Positions 16,731-26,689 of a stretch of DNA of 32,270 nt are shown one piece after another; the stretch's first letter is position 1; each line of letters starts with the position of its first letter. This stretch comes from Kitasatospora cheerisanensis KCTC 2395 (GTDB lineage Bacteria; Actinomycetota; Actinomycetes; Streptomycetales; Streptomycetaceae). Position numbers and translations under genes: made by a program. The notes below the pieces were generated by a model that was not told the DNA's origin, searched no databases, and was given only the letters and a program-made list of their open reading frames with translations. The stretch lies in contig NZ_KK853997.1 of NCBI RefSeq assembly GCF_000696185.1, positions 1,054,068 to 1,086,337 on the forward strand. The letters are read 5' to 3'.

Positions 16731-16772
16731 CGAACATGTTCGCTCCGAACAAGTTCTCAACGAACATGTTCG
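16731..16772. promoter_or_regulatory. Three tandem operator palindromes, 15-bp spacing
   Basis: CGAACATGTTCG occurs exactly at 16731-16742 and 16761-16772 (the latter extends to a 14-bp palindrome at 16760-16773), with a 10/12 match, CGAACAAGTTCT, at 16746-16757. Starts are exactly 15 bp apart. The array lies 46-87 bp ahead of the monooxygenase start and is the likely binding region of the TetR encoded in the same operon. Confidence 0.75.
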
Positions 16773-16793
16773 TCATCTCGTGGCCGGCTCCGC

Positions 16794-17750
16794 TCAGCCC
16801 AGCAGGATCGGATTCGTCAGCGCCGCCACCCGCCCGTCCCCGTGCCGCACCTCCACCCGGACGAAGGAGGTCTCCGCGGCCGAGGTGCTCCACCCCGGCT
16901 CCCACTGCGCCTTTCCGCGTTCGGTGTGGACCCGCACCTGCGGCTCGGGCACCCCGGACAGGCGCAGCCGCAGCACCACGGAGCCGCCACCGGTGTCCAG
17001 CCGTTCGCCGACGCCCGCCCGCCGCCCGCCCGCCTCGGCGGTCAACTCCAGTCGCACGGCGGCGGATTCGGCGATCCAGCTGCGCCCGGCCCGCAGCGCG
17101 GCCAGGATCGCGGGGGCGCTGAGCTCCTCGGCGCGGACGACGGTCTGCGGGGTGCCGAGCTGCCCGTCCAGGTGGGTGTCGCTGTTGCCGAGGGCGGGCT
17201 GCCAGCGCCCCGCCCGCACGCCGGCGGCCAGCCGGCGGCCCCACTCGGCGAGCGCGGCGCCGTTGTCGGCGTTCCACGGCAGCGCGGAGGACCACTGCCC
17301 GTTCCACACCTCGACGGCGTCGAACTCCTCCAGCGGGAACATCAAGTCCCCACCGGGGTACGGCGCGTGGGGGTGCGCGGCGACGCACAGCCCGCCGGCC
17401 GCCCGGACCTCGCGCAGCGCCCGCCGGAAGCCGGGTTCGCCCACCCGGTGCCGCCAGTCGACGAGTTGGCCGGGGCGCAGGCCGAGCGCCAGCCAGTGCC
17501 CGGTGCGGGTGGTGACCTCCTGGCCGAGCAGGATCAGCAGGCCGTCGCCGCCGAGCCCGGCCCAATCCCGGTGCGGCGCGGCGAGGTTGTGCTCGGTGAC
17601 GGCCAGGAAGTCCAGGCCGGCGGCCCGGGCCCGGGCGGCCAGTTCGGCGGGGGTGAGCTCCCCGTCCGAGTGCACCGTGTGCGTGTGGCAGTCGCCGCGG
17701 TACCAGCCCGGTGCGCCTCCCAGCCGGCCCGCCGGTGGGAATCCCGTCAC
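16794..17750 (-). CDS. PHP-domain metallohydrolase (CehA/McbA-like)
   Basis: A 318-aa PHP-superfamily metal-dependent phosphoesterase or esterase. The first metal motif is H22-T-H24 in CHTHTVHSDGE. AVTEHN, then AAHPHAPY and GNSDTH, supply the further His, Glu and Asp ligands expected for a two- or three-metal site. The last 100 residues (from about LELTAEAGG) form a beta-rich domain, as in CehA-type proteins. GTG 17750 is preceded by AGAAGGGGGG. Relatives hydrolyse phosphoesters or carbamate esters; the substrate here is unknown. It lies 56 bp after the Nudix gene on the same strand, so the pair may be co-transcribed, which suggests a shared nucleotide or phosphoester clean-up role. Confidence 0.8.
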   Translation of the reverse strand: MTGFPPAGRLGGAPGWYRGDCHTHTVHSDGELTPAELAARARAAGLDFLAVTEHNLAAPHRDWAGLGGDGLLILLGQEVTTRTGHWLALGLRPGQLVDWRHRVGEPGFRRALREVRAAGGLCVAAHPHAPYPGGDLMFPLEEFDAVEVWNGQWSSALPWNADNGAALAEWGRRLAAGVRAGRWQPALGNSDTHLDGQLGTPQTVVRAEELSAPAILAALRAGRSWIAESAAVRLELTAEAGGRRAGVGERLDTGGGSVVLRLRLSGVPEPQVRVHTERGKAQWEPGWSTSAAETSFVRVEVRHGDGRVAALTNPILLG

Positions 17751-17806
17751 TCCGCCCCCCTTCTCCCGTCGCGTCAACGCCGGTGCGCGGGGGCGCGGTT
17801 CCGGGC

Positions 17807-18277
17807 TCAGCCGAGGGCGAACCAGGGGGCGGGGTCGTCCTCCAGGGCCTTGGCCAGCAGGAAGGTGTCGTTCCGGGAGAGCTGCGGGAGGGCGTTCAGC
17901 GGGAACCAGTCGACGGCGAGGGACTCGTCGTCGTTGACGCGGGCGGTGCCGGTGAGCGGGCGGCAGCGGAAGGCGATGTTCAGGAACTGGACCTGGTCGC
18001 CGTTGGCGCAGACCGAGGCGGGCAGCGTGTGGACGCTGGTGATCCGTTCGGGGCGGACGGTGACGCCGGTCTCCTCCAGGACCTCCCGCACGATCGCGTC
18101 CGCGGGCTGTTCGCCGGGCTCCATGATGCCGTGCAGCAGGGCCCAACCTCCGGTGTCGGTGCGCCGGTTGAGCAGGATCCGGCCGTCCTCCACGACCGCC
18201 GCGGTGACGCCGGAGAGCCACAGCGGGGCGTGTCCGACGTGCTCGCGCAGGTCGAGGATGAATTGCGGGGTGACCAT
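17807..18277 (-). CDS. Nudix hydrolase
   Basis: A 156-aa Nudix-family pyrophosphohydrolase. The signature is complete: G50, E56, R64-E65, E68-E69, G71 and V72, spaced as in GX5EX7REUXEEXGU. Members hydrolyse nucleoside diphosphates linked to another group with Mg2+; the substrate cannot be told from sequence. ATG 18277 is used. The promoter TTGCAG-18-TAGGGT ends seven bases before this ATG, so the mRNA is probably leaderless and no ribosome binding site is needed. An in-frame GTG at 18286 would lie inside the promoter and is rejected. Confidence 0.85.
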   Translation of the reverse strand: MVTPQFILDLREHVGHAPLWLSGVTAAVVEDGRILLNRRTDTGGWALLHGIMEPGEQPADAIVREVLEETGVTVRPERITSVHTLPASVCANGDQVQFLNIAFRCRPLTGTARVNDDESLAVDWFPLNALPQLSRNDTFLLAKALEDDPAPWFALG

Positions 18278-18284
18278 ACACCGC

Positions 18285-18314
18285 ACCCTAGGCAGCGGCC
18301 CCGGCGCACTGCAA
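18285..18314 (-). promoter_or_regulatory. Promoter of the Nudix gene (leaderless)
   Basis: On the - strand: TTGCAG (18314-18309), an 18-bp spacer, TAGGGT (18290-18285), then seven bases to the ATG at 18277. Initiation would fall on or next to the start codon. Confidence 0.55.
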
Positions 18315-18350
18315 CCACCCTCGCCCTGTGTGTCGGCCGCCCACGACGCG

Positions 18351-18393
18351 GCACGCCGCCGCCGGCCCCGCGAGGGGGACGGCGACGGCGTGC
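18351..18393 (-). terminator. Terminator of isocitrate dehydrogenase gene
   Basis: Arms 18351-18364 and 18380-18393 pair at 13 of 14 positions around a 15-base loop, 20 bp beyond the end of the isocitrate dehydrogenase gene. Confidence 0.55.
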
Positions 18394-18412
18394 GCGGGGT
18401 GCTGACGGGGCG

Positions 18413-20679
<2,267 letters not shown>

Positions 20680-20777
20680 CGACTCGGGGGCATCTCCGCA
20701 ACCAACCCCCCGCGCGGGTCGCCCGGAGCGGCCCGGCCGGACCTCCGGCAGGGCCCGCGCGGGCGGCCCCGCGCAGC

Positions 20778-22277
20778 TCAGCGGGCCTCCGCGCGGATCT
20801 CCCGGAGGGCCTCCGCGCGGGCCGCGATGTTGCGGGCCATGCCGCCGAACACCACGGCGTGGAACGGGGCCACCGACCACCAGTAGGCGTGCCCGGCCAG
20901 GCCGTGCGGGTGGAACAGTGCGCGCTGGCGGTAGGTCGCGCCCTCGCCGTCGGGGGTGACGGTGAGTTCCAGCCAGGCCAGTCCGGGCAGCCGCATCTCG
21001 GCGCGCAGGCGCAGCAGCCGGCCGGGTTCGATCTCCTCGACCCGCCAGAAGTCCAGCGAGTCGCCGACCCGCAGCCGGCCGGCCGAGCGGCGTCCGCGGC
21101 GCAGCCCGACGCCGCCGGCGAGCCGGTCGAGCGCGCCGCGCACCGACCAGGCCAGCGGGAAGGAGTACCAGCCGTTCCGGCCGCCGATGCCCTCGACCAC
21201 CTGCCACAGCGCCTGCGGGGAGGCGTCGACGTGCCGCTCCCGGACGTCCTGGTAGAGGCTGCCGCCGGCCCAGTCCGGGTCGGTGGGCAGCGGGTCGCTG
21301 GGCGCGCCGGGCAGCGAGGCGGAGGACCAGCGGGTGGTGACCTCGTCGTCGCGGATCCGGCGCAGCGCGAGGGTGACGGCCTCGTCGAACCCGATCGCGC
21401 CGCCGGGCGGGTCGGGGATCCACCGGGCGAGGTCGTGCTCGGCGCACACCACCTCGTGCCGCAGCGACTCCACCAGCGGCCGGGCCAGCGCGCCGGGCAC
21501 GGGCGTCACCAGGCCGACCCAGTGCGAGGACAGGCCGGGCGTCAGCACCGGCACGGAGACGATCAGCCGCCGGCGCAGCCCCGCCAGCCGGGCGTAGCGC
21601 TGCATCATCGCGCGGTAGGTGAGCACCTCGGGCCCGCCGATGTCGAACACCCGGTCGGTCTCCGGGACGTCCGGCAGGCCGGCCGCGCCGACCAGGCAGC
21701 GCAGCACCTCGCGCACCGCGATCGGCTGGATCCGGGTGTCCACCCAGCGCGGGGTGACCATGACCGGCAGCCGCTCGGTCAGGTACCGCAGCATCTCGAA
21801 CGAGGCCGAGCCGGAGCCGATCACCACGGCGGCCCGCAGCTCGGTGACCGCCACCCCGCCCTCCCGCAGGGCCCGGCCGGTGGCGACCCGCGACCGCAGG
21901 TGCGGCGAGAGCCGCCCCTCCGGCACGTCGACGGGCACCAGCCCGCCGAGATAGACGATCCGCCGGACACCGGCCCGCGCCGCGGCACGCCCGAACGCCC
22001 GGGCGGCCTCCCGGTCCACGGCCTCGAAGTCCGGGCCGGTACCGAGCGAATGCACCAGGTAGTAGGCCACGTCGACGCCCTCGAACGGCCCGTCCAGCGT
22101 CTCGGGCCGGGTGACGTCCCCCGCGACGGCCTCCACCGCCCCGCGCCACGGATGGTCACGCAGCCGGGCCGGATCGCGGACCAGGCAGCGCACCCGGTGG
22201 CCCTCCGCGAGCAGTTCCGGCACCAGCCGCCCTCCGAGATACCCGGTCGCCCCGGTCACCAGACACCGCACCGTCAC
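20778..22277 (-). CDS. NAD(P)-binding SDR fused to DUF2867
   Basis: A 499-aa two-domain protein. The N-terminal 300 residues are an atypical SDR of the NmrA/epimerase type: VTGATGYLGG (T8, G9, G12, G15) begins the cofactor loop and VAYYLVHSLG carries the YxxV-like segment. From about residue 315 (DWAGGSLYQDVRERHVDASPQ) to the end is a DUF2867 domain, a START/SRPBCC-like fold with the WRVEEIEPGRLLRLRAEM core. Such fusions are common in actinomycetes and of unknown substrate. GTG 22277 follows GCGAGGAGGCG. It lies 30 bp after the CGNR gene on the same strand and is probably co-transcribed with it, which places it under the same operator. Confidence 0.8.
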   Translation of the reverse strand: MTVRCLVTGATGYLGGRLVPELLAEGHRVRCLVRDPARLRDHPWRGAVEAVAGDVTRPETLDGPFEGVDVAYYLVHSLGTGPDFEAVDREAARAFGRAAARAGVRRIVYLGGLVPVDVPEGRLSPHLRSRVATGRALREGGVAVTELRAAVVIGSGSASFEMLRYLTERLPVMVTPRWVDTRIQPIAVREVLRCLVGAAGLPDVPETDRVFDIGGPEVLTYRAMMQRYARLAGLRRRLIVSVPVLTPGLSSHWVGLVTPVPGALARPLVESLRHEVVCAEHDLARWIPDPPGGAIGFDEAVTLALRRIRDDEVTTRWSSASLPGAPSDPLPTDPDWAGGSLYQDVRERHVDASPQALWQVVEGIGGRNGWYSFPLAWSVRGALDRLAGGVGLRRGRRSAGRLRVGDSLDFWRVEEIEPGRLLRLRAEMRLPGLAWLELTVTPDGEGATYRQRALFHPHGLAGHAYWWSVAPFHAVVFGGMARNIAARAEALREIRAEAR

Positions 22278-22307
22278 CGCCTCCTCGCTCCGCCCCGCTC
22301 CCTCCGA

Positions 22308-22895
22308 TCATCCCCGCCCGGGCGGCTCCTGCCGCGTCCGCGCGACCCGGGCGCGCCGGTGCGCCGCCACGCGTTCGCGCGTGGCGCAGCGACGCGAGCA
22401 GTAGCGACGCTCCGGCCCGCTCCCCTGCGTCAGGTACACGTTCCCGCACCGCGCCGCCGCGCAGACCCCGCCGGGCGGGCGGCCGCGCTCCCACAGCAGC
22501 ACCGCGAGCGCCAGACAGGACGAGGCGATCAGCCACTCGTCCCACGGTACGTCGTCGTCCCCGTCCAGGTGCGGGTGCCAGCCGACCGTCCCGCCGTGAG
22601 CAGTGAGCCGCAACGGCCCGGTGCGCTCGCGCAGCAAGCGGTTGAGCGCGGCGGCGGCACGGTCGGTGTCGGGTGCCGCGAACACCTCCCGCAACAGGCC
22701 GGCGGCGGCCCGCAACGCCTCCACATCCTCCCCGGTGACCCGGACGGGATCGGGCTCGCCATGAGCGCGCAGAATCCCCTCAAGCTCCTCCGGGCCGGGG
22801 TCACCGGCGGCAAAGGCGTTGATCACGGCGGCAGCACGACTCGCCGAGGTCGCCACGGAGGGCCGCAACGGCGGGGCGTCGGGGGTGGTGGGCAT
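22308..22895 (-). CDS. CGNR-type zinc-finger regulator
   Basis: A 195-aa predicted transcription regulator. The N-terminal 130 residues are an all-alpha ABATE-like ligand domain; the C-terminus carries the zinc finger GVCAAARCGN...RRYCSRRCATRERVAAHR (about 146-180). The four cysteines are present (C-x4-C and C-x3-C). The name-giving CGNR box at the fourth cysteine reads CATR here, although a CGN follows the second cysteine. ATG 22895 lies five bases after a -10-like TACATT (22906-22901), so the transcript is probably leaderless. The operator GTAACG-N17-CGTTAC overlaps this promoter and recurs before the divergent MFS gene, which points to autoregulation plus control of the exporter. Confidence 0.75.
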   Translation of the reverse strand: MPTTPDAPPLRPSVATSASRAAAVINAFAAGDPGPEELEGILRAHGEPDPVRVTGEDVEALRAAAGLLREVFAAPDTDRAAAALNRLLRERTGPLRLTAHGGTVGWHPHLDGDDDVPWDEWLIASSCLALAVLLWERGRPPGGVCAAARCGNVYLTQGSGPERRYCSRRCATRERVAAHRRARVARTRQEPPGRG

Positions 22896-22903
22896 GCCCG
22901 AAT

Positions 22904-22932
22904 GTAACGCACCTCTGCCCCCGTTCCGTTAC
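22904..22932. promoter_or_regulatory. Operator copy 1: GTAACG-N17-CGTTAC (CGNR promoter)
   Basis: Exact arms at 22904-22909 and 22927-22932. The left arm overlaps the -10 region of the CGNR gene, where repressor binding would block transcription. It is identical in arms and spacing to the copy at 23166-23194. Confidence 0.65.
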
Positions 22933-23165
22933 TGCGGCGATCAGGAGGGCTTTCCTGGCGGGCGGGCCGCGCTCCCGGCGGGCGGGGGCGGGTGCCCCGG
23001 ACTCCCGACGACCGCCAGCACCCGGTGACGGAACGTCAGGGCCCGCCCTGCTGCCGACGGCGCGCCTTTGAGGATGGGGTTCTGGCGTCCGGCCGTTGCC
23101 TCCCCACTCCTGCCGGTGCTCGTCGGGGGTGGCCGTGGCGGCCGTCGCGGTCGGCGCGACCGGAG
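22933..23165. other. Intergenic stretch holding a partial copy of the MFS 5' region
   Basis: No gene is supported here. Bases 22938-22955 (GATCAGGAG...CTTTCCT) repeat the first codons of the MFS gene (23214-23231), so this arm looks like a decayed duplicate of the MFS promoter and gene start. The rest, including short G/C runs, shows nothing further. Confidence 0.4.
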
Positions 23166-23205
23166 GTAACGCACCTTGTCCAGTTTTCCGTTACCGACGT
23201 AGCGT
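23166..23205 (+). promoter_or_regulatory. Operator copy 2 with MFS promoter
   Basis: GTAACG (23166-23171), N17, CGTTAC (23189-23194) brackets the -35 element TTGTCC (23176-23181). After an 18-bp spacer comes TAGCGT (23200-23205), and the GTG start follows seven bases later, so the MFS mRNA is probably leaderless. Confidence 0.6.
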
Positions 23206-23212
23206 CCGGCGG

Positions 23213-24568
23213 GTGATCAGGAGTTCTTTCCTCCGCCGTTGCCTGGCGGGTGCCGTGGCTGCCCGGACCGGTGACGAGATGTCGGGGCCGGCGCTGTTGC
23301 TGGCGGGTTTCGCCGTGGCCGGTTCTGCGGGCGAGGCGTCCGCGTTGCTGGCCGCGTTGACGGCCGCTTCGGCGCTGGGCGGCCCGCTGCTCGGTGTCCG
23401 GCTCGATCGGGCCGGCCGCCCCGGCCGTCTGCTGGCCGTCGCGCTGGCGCTGTACGCCGCGGGGCTGCTCGGCGTCCTGCTGGCGCTGGACCGCCTGCCG
23501 TTGCCGCCCGTGCTGCTGCTGGCCGCGGCGGCGGGGCTGCTCGGCCCGGCGCTGTCCGGCGGCTGGACGGCCCAACTGCCCCGGGTGGCTCCCGGTGACC
23601 GGCTGGCCCGGGCGAACGCCCTGGACGCGATGACCTACGGCGTGGCGGCTCTCGCCGGCCCGGCGCTCGCGGGCGCGGTCGCGGTGGCGTTCGGTCCGGG
23701 CCCGGCGGTCCTGGTCGCGGCCGGCCTGATCGCGGTGGCCCTGCCCGCGGCCTGGACCCTGCCCGCCCGCACCGACACCCGCCACGACCGGCCCGCCGTC
23801 CGCACCGAACTCGTCGCGGGTTTCCGGGTGTTGACGAAGCGTCCGGCGCTGGCCCGGGCCACCGTCGTCTCGCTGGGCTCCAGCGCGGGCCAGGGCATGC
23901 TGGCCGCCTGCCTGCCGCTGCTGGGTGAGGCCGCACTGGGCGGCGCGAGCCGCGGCCCGCTCCTGCTGGCCTGTACGGCGGTGGCCGCGCTCCTGGCGAA
24001 CGCCGCTCTCGCCCGCCGCCCCGACCTGCTCGCCCCGGACGCCGCGGTCCGCGTCGGCGCACTGCTGCAAGCGGCGGCCCTGGCCCTCGCCGCGACGGCG
24101 CACCCGCTCCTGCTGGTCGCCGCGGCCGCCCTGGCCGGCCTCGGCGAGGGGCCGCAGCTCACGGGCCTGTTCGCCGTCCGCCACCGCGAAGCGCCCGACC
24201 ACCTCCGCAGCCAGATCTTCACCACCGGCGCCAGCCTCAAGATCACCGCTTTCGCCCTCGGCACCGCCCTCGCCGGCCCGCTCGCCACCCGATCCGCTCC
24301 CGTCACCCTCGCCCTCGCCGCCACCCTCACCGCCGCCACCGCCCTGCTCCCCTCCCCGGCCCGCGCCGGCCCGCCCCGGCAAGAACCCGCACCTGACCGG
24401 GCCTCGCAAACCCCCTGTCACTCCCGGCCGCTCCCGGCTCTCGCCGGCGTCCGGCTGGCTAGTGCTGGAAGAGCACCTCCGGGTTGTTCGGCGAGGGGCC
24501 GTCCAGCAGCGGGCTGTGGACGGACTTCAGCGACTGGTCGAAGAACGCCGTCACGTACTCGCGCGTGA
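23213..24568 (+). CDS. MFS transporter (3' end probably frameshifted)
   Basis: A 12-helix major facilitator type exporter; hydrophobic segments run throughout, with the basic loop LDRAGRPGRLLAVAL between helices 2 and 3 and the segment WTAQLPRVAPGDRLARANALDAMTYG typical of the group. GTG 23213 is chosen from the leaderless promoter TTGTCC-18-TAGCGT. As read, the frame continues to 24568 and overlaps the convergent hydrolase gene by 110 bp with an unnatural Pro/Arg/Cys tail. Restoring one C near 24375 would end it at the TGA at 24394-24396 after ARTRT, leaving a normal 62-bp gap. I prefer that end. Its operator is shared with the divergent CGNR regulator, so it is probably induced by the CGNR ligand and exports it or a relative. 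Confidence 0.8.
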   Translation: MIRSSFLRRCLAGAVAARTGDEMSGPALLLAGFAVAGSAGEASALLAALTAASALGGPLLGVRLDRAGRPGRLLAVALALYAAGLLGVLLALDRLPLPPVLLLAAAAGLLGPALSGGWTAQLPRVAPGDRLARANALDAMTYGVAALAGPALAGAVAVAFGPGPAVLVAAGLIAVALPAAWTLPARTDTRHDRPAVRTELVAGFRVLTKRPALARATVVSLGSSAGQGMLAACLPLLGEAALGGASRGPLLLACTAVAALLANAALARRPDLLAPDAAVRVGALLQAAALALAATAHPLLLVAAAALAGLGEGPQLTGLFAVRHREAPDHLRSQIFTTGASLKITAFALGTALAGPLATRSAPVTLALAATLTAATALLPSPARAGPPRQEPAPDRASQTPCHSRPLPALAGVRLASAGRAPPGCSARGRPAAGCGRTSATGRRTPSRTRA

Positions 24569-25655
24569 GCTCGATGCCGCGTTCGGGGTCGAGGGGCGGC
24601 ACCGGGAACCCGGCCTGCTGCTTCAGCAGGTCCACGTCGGTGAAGCTGGGGTGGTCGGCGCCGGTGACCGCCAGCCAGGTCTTGTGGCTGCCGAGGGCGG
24701 CCCAGGACTGCCCCCAGTTGTCGTGGCCGCCGGTCGAGTGGTAGGCGGCGGCGCCCAGCATGAGGAACGGCCGGTCGATCTGGCCGGGCATCGGGGCCGG
24801 GCTGAAGGTGCCGTCCATGTTCACCCCGGCCCGGACGCGCGGGTCGGCGACCATCGTGTCGGCCGCGGCCGCTCCGCCGATGGAGTGCCCGGCCATGCCG
24901 ATCTGGTGTTTGTCGATCAGGTGGGCCAGGGGCCACGCGGAGTTGCCGTGCGTCAACCGGTCGATCACGAAGGACATGTCCAGCGCGCGGCTGGCGGTGA
25001 CCGTGTCCATGTCGAGGTTCGGGTCGTCGCAGATCGCGCACGGCGGCGTCTCGCCGTTCGCCAGCGTCTCGCCGCTGTCCTCGTGGGTGGGGCCGACCAG
25101 GGCGACCACGTAGCCGTGGCTGGCCAGGTCGGTCGCGAGCGAGGTGAGCATCATGCGCGGATCCCCGAACCCGGGCGAGAGGACCACCAGCGGGTACTTC
25201 CCGCGCTGCGGCCGCGCGCCGTCGAAGTCCTGGGTGGTGACGCCGGCGAGGTTCTCCGGGGTGATGCCGGAGCTCGCCGGTATCTTCGCCCGCTGGATGT
25301 GTCCGGCGGCCTCGGCGAGGGTCATGTACGGGGCCGGGGTCCCCGTCCCGGGGACGGCCGGGTAGACCATGGTGACGGCCAGCCGGCGCGGTCCGGACGA
25401 CGGCACCCACGGGTCGGGACGGGTCGCGTCGGTGAGCTGGATGACCTCCTCGCCGGCGGCGTAGCGGCCGGTCGGCGCGGGCAGCGTGCCCTGGAGGGAC
25501 CGCGCGGGCGCGGCGACGGCCGTGGCGGCGGCCGCGTGCACGGTGGACGGCGGGGTGGTGGCGGCGAGTCCGGTGCCGCTCGCGGCCACCGATGCGGCGA
25601 GACCCAGGAGCGCGACGGCGCCGATACGGCGCTTGACGTGCGAAGTGGTGTTCAC
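24459..25655 (-). CDS. Secreted alpha/beta hydrolase (PAF-acetylhydrolase-like)
   Basis: A 398-aa exported hydrolase. A Sec signal peptide spans about residues 8-34 (KRR, then GAVALLGLAASVAASGTGLAA), followed by a low-complexity Ala/Pro linker. The catalytic core has the nucleophile elbow GHSIGG, the oxyanion-side motif VVLSPGFG, an Asp in VNMDGTF and a His in GADHPSFTD. This pattern fits bacterial platelet-activating-factor acetylhydrolase-like lipases and esterases. The start is GTG 25655, or GTG 25661 two codons earlier; neither has a strong ribosome binding site. The final residues EVLFQH end at 24459. Substrate unknown; extracellular ester hydrolysis is the safe statement. It appears monocistronic. 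Confidence 0.8.
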   Translation of the reverse strand: MNTTSHVKRRIGAVALLGLAASVAASGTGLAATTPPSTVHAAAATAVAAPARSLQGTLPAPTGRYAAGEEVIQLTDATRPDPWVPSSGPRRLAVTMVYPAVPGTGTPAPYMTLAEAAGHIQRAKIPASSGITPENLAGVTTQDFDGARPQRGKYPLVVLSPGFGDPRMMLTSLATDLASHGYVVALVGPTHEDSGETLANGETPPCAICDDPNLDMDTVTASRALDMSFVIDRLTHGNSAWPLAHLIDKHQIGMAGHSIGGAAAADTMVADPRVRAGVNMDGTFSPAPMPGQIDRPFLMLGAAAYHSTGGHDNWGQSWAALGSHKTWLAVTGADHPSFTDVDLLKQQAGFPVPPLDPERGIELTREYVTAFFDQSLKSVHSPLLDGPSPNNPEVLFQH

Positions 25656-25661
25656 AGGCAC

Positions 25662-25967
25662 GATGCTGCCCCGCCCCGCCCTGACCGGTCGCTCATGCAG
25701 GGTTCACTCTTCGGGGTGGTGCTGGCTACACCCCGAGATCGGCGCGAGGCCCACCCGGCACTGCCCCACCCCCACACCGACCCACCCCGCGCCGACCCAC
25801 CCGCGCCGGCCGCGTGAACGCGTTGCAGGGTGTTGTGAACGCTGTGCCAACTCCCGTGCCGCGCGGGCGAACTACCGTGGCGGCCGTAGGCTCGGACGGG
25901 TTGCGGAGGTGGACACCGCACGCCGTCCGGCGGCACGCGGCCCGATGTGGCGGGCGGCGCTGCTTCA
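25662..25967. other. Intergenic region without a convincing gene
   Basis: About 300 bp with C-rich sequence on the left. On the right is a promoter-like patch: two GTGAACGC direct repeats at 25814-25821 and 25835-25842, 21 bp apart (two helical turns), then TACCGT at 25873-25878 and TAGGCT at 25887-25892. A short + strand frame from GTG 25877 is arginine- and cysteine-rich and is not supported as a protein. Confidence 0.4.
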
Positions 25968-26017
25968 CCGCCCCGGGCCCCGCGTCGGATGTGAGGACGA
26001 CGCGGGGCCCGGGGCGG
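25968..26017 (-). terminator. Strong terminator, 20-bp perfect stem
   Basis: Arms 25968-25987 and 25998-26017 are exact complements over 20 bp with a 10-base loop (25988-25997). It lies 12 bp beyond the stop of the XRE-PNPOx gene and is the longest perfect hairpin I found in the window. Confidence 0.75.
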
Positions 26018-26029
26018 ACTTGCGACGGC

Positions 26030-26689
26030 TCAGCTCGCGCGGGGCGTGCGGATGCTGCGGCCGGTGACGGTCGTCGGGGTCAGCCGGACCCAGCGGCCGT
26101 GCGCGGGCGGCTGCGGCAGTTCGGCGAGCAGCGCGGGTTCGGTGACGTACTCCAGCGGGCCGATCATCAGGACGCTCCAGCCCTCGCCCAGCTCGGTGTC
26201 AGCGCGGTCCACCTCGAACGCGGCGTCGCCGCCCGCGCCCGGCGCGAGCACCCCGTCCGGGCTGGTCCGGTAGAGCACCGTCCGGTCGTGCACCAGGTAG
26301 CCGACGGGCCGGACCACGGGGCCGTCGGGGCCGGTGCGGGCGAGGCGGCCGAGGCCGTTGCTGCCGAGGCGGGTCCAGCATTCGGCCTCGTCGAGTTCGC
26401 CGAGCACGGGCGGGCCGACGAGCGGCCCGCGGTCGGGGTCGGCGGTGCGGACGCGTTCCGCGGGCCGGCCGGCGACGAGCTCCTGGTACTCGAGGCCGAG
26501 GACGGCGGCGAGGCGCAGCAGCGCCGGTGGGTCGAAGTCGCCTCCGAGGTCCAGCACCCGGCGCAGGTAGGCGATCGACATGCCGGCCCGGGCAGCGGCC
26601 TGCGCCTCGGTGAGTCCGAGGTCGGCGAGGCGGTCGGCGAAGCGCCGGGCGAGCGCGGCCCTCGGGGCGGTTGCGTGGTCGGTGGTCAC
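26030..26689 (-). CDS. XRE helix-turn-helix fused to PNPOx-like flavin-binding domain
   Basis: A 219-aa fusion. Residues about 10-65 form an XRE-type HTH (LGLTEAQAAARAGMSIAYLRRVL, then PALLRLAAVLGLEYQELVAG). Residues about 90-219 form a pyridoxamine-5'-phosphate-oxidase-like split barrel (LGELDEAECWTRLGSNGLGRLA, VVRPVGYLVHDRTVLYRT, SVLMIGPLEYV) that normally binds FMN, F420 or a related ligand. GTG 26689 is chosen because GGGAGG lies eight bases upstream; an in-frame GTG three codons earlier overlaps that site. The gene is divergent from a universal stress protein, a pairing familiar from actinomycete redox or hypoxia-response loci. Flavin-dependent sensing is inferred. Confidence 0.8.
   Translation of the reverse strand: MTTDHATAPRAALARRFADRLADLGLTEAQAAARAGMSIAYLRRVLDLGGDFDPPALLRLAAVLGLEYQELVAGRPAERVRTADPDRGPLVGPPVLGELDEAECWTRLGSNGLGRLARTGPDGPVVRPVGYLVHDRTVLYRTSPDGVLAPGAGGDAAFEVDRADTELGEGWSVLMIGPLEYVTEPALLAELPQPPAHGRWVRLTPTTVTGRSIRTPRAS

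Noticed and set aside
13000..16800. Antibiotic-resistance island (antiporter, TetX-like enzyme, TetR)
   Set aside because: No mobility genes, no base-composition shift and no known resistance-level identity can be claimed; the monooxygenase family is broad.
20709..20763. Two CCCGCGCGGG palindromes near the SDR gene end
   Set aside because: Short G/C-only palindromes arise readily at this base composition; no clear stem-loop geometry for a terminator.
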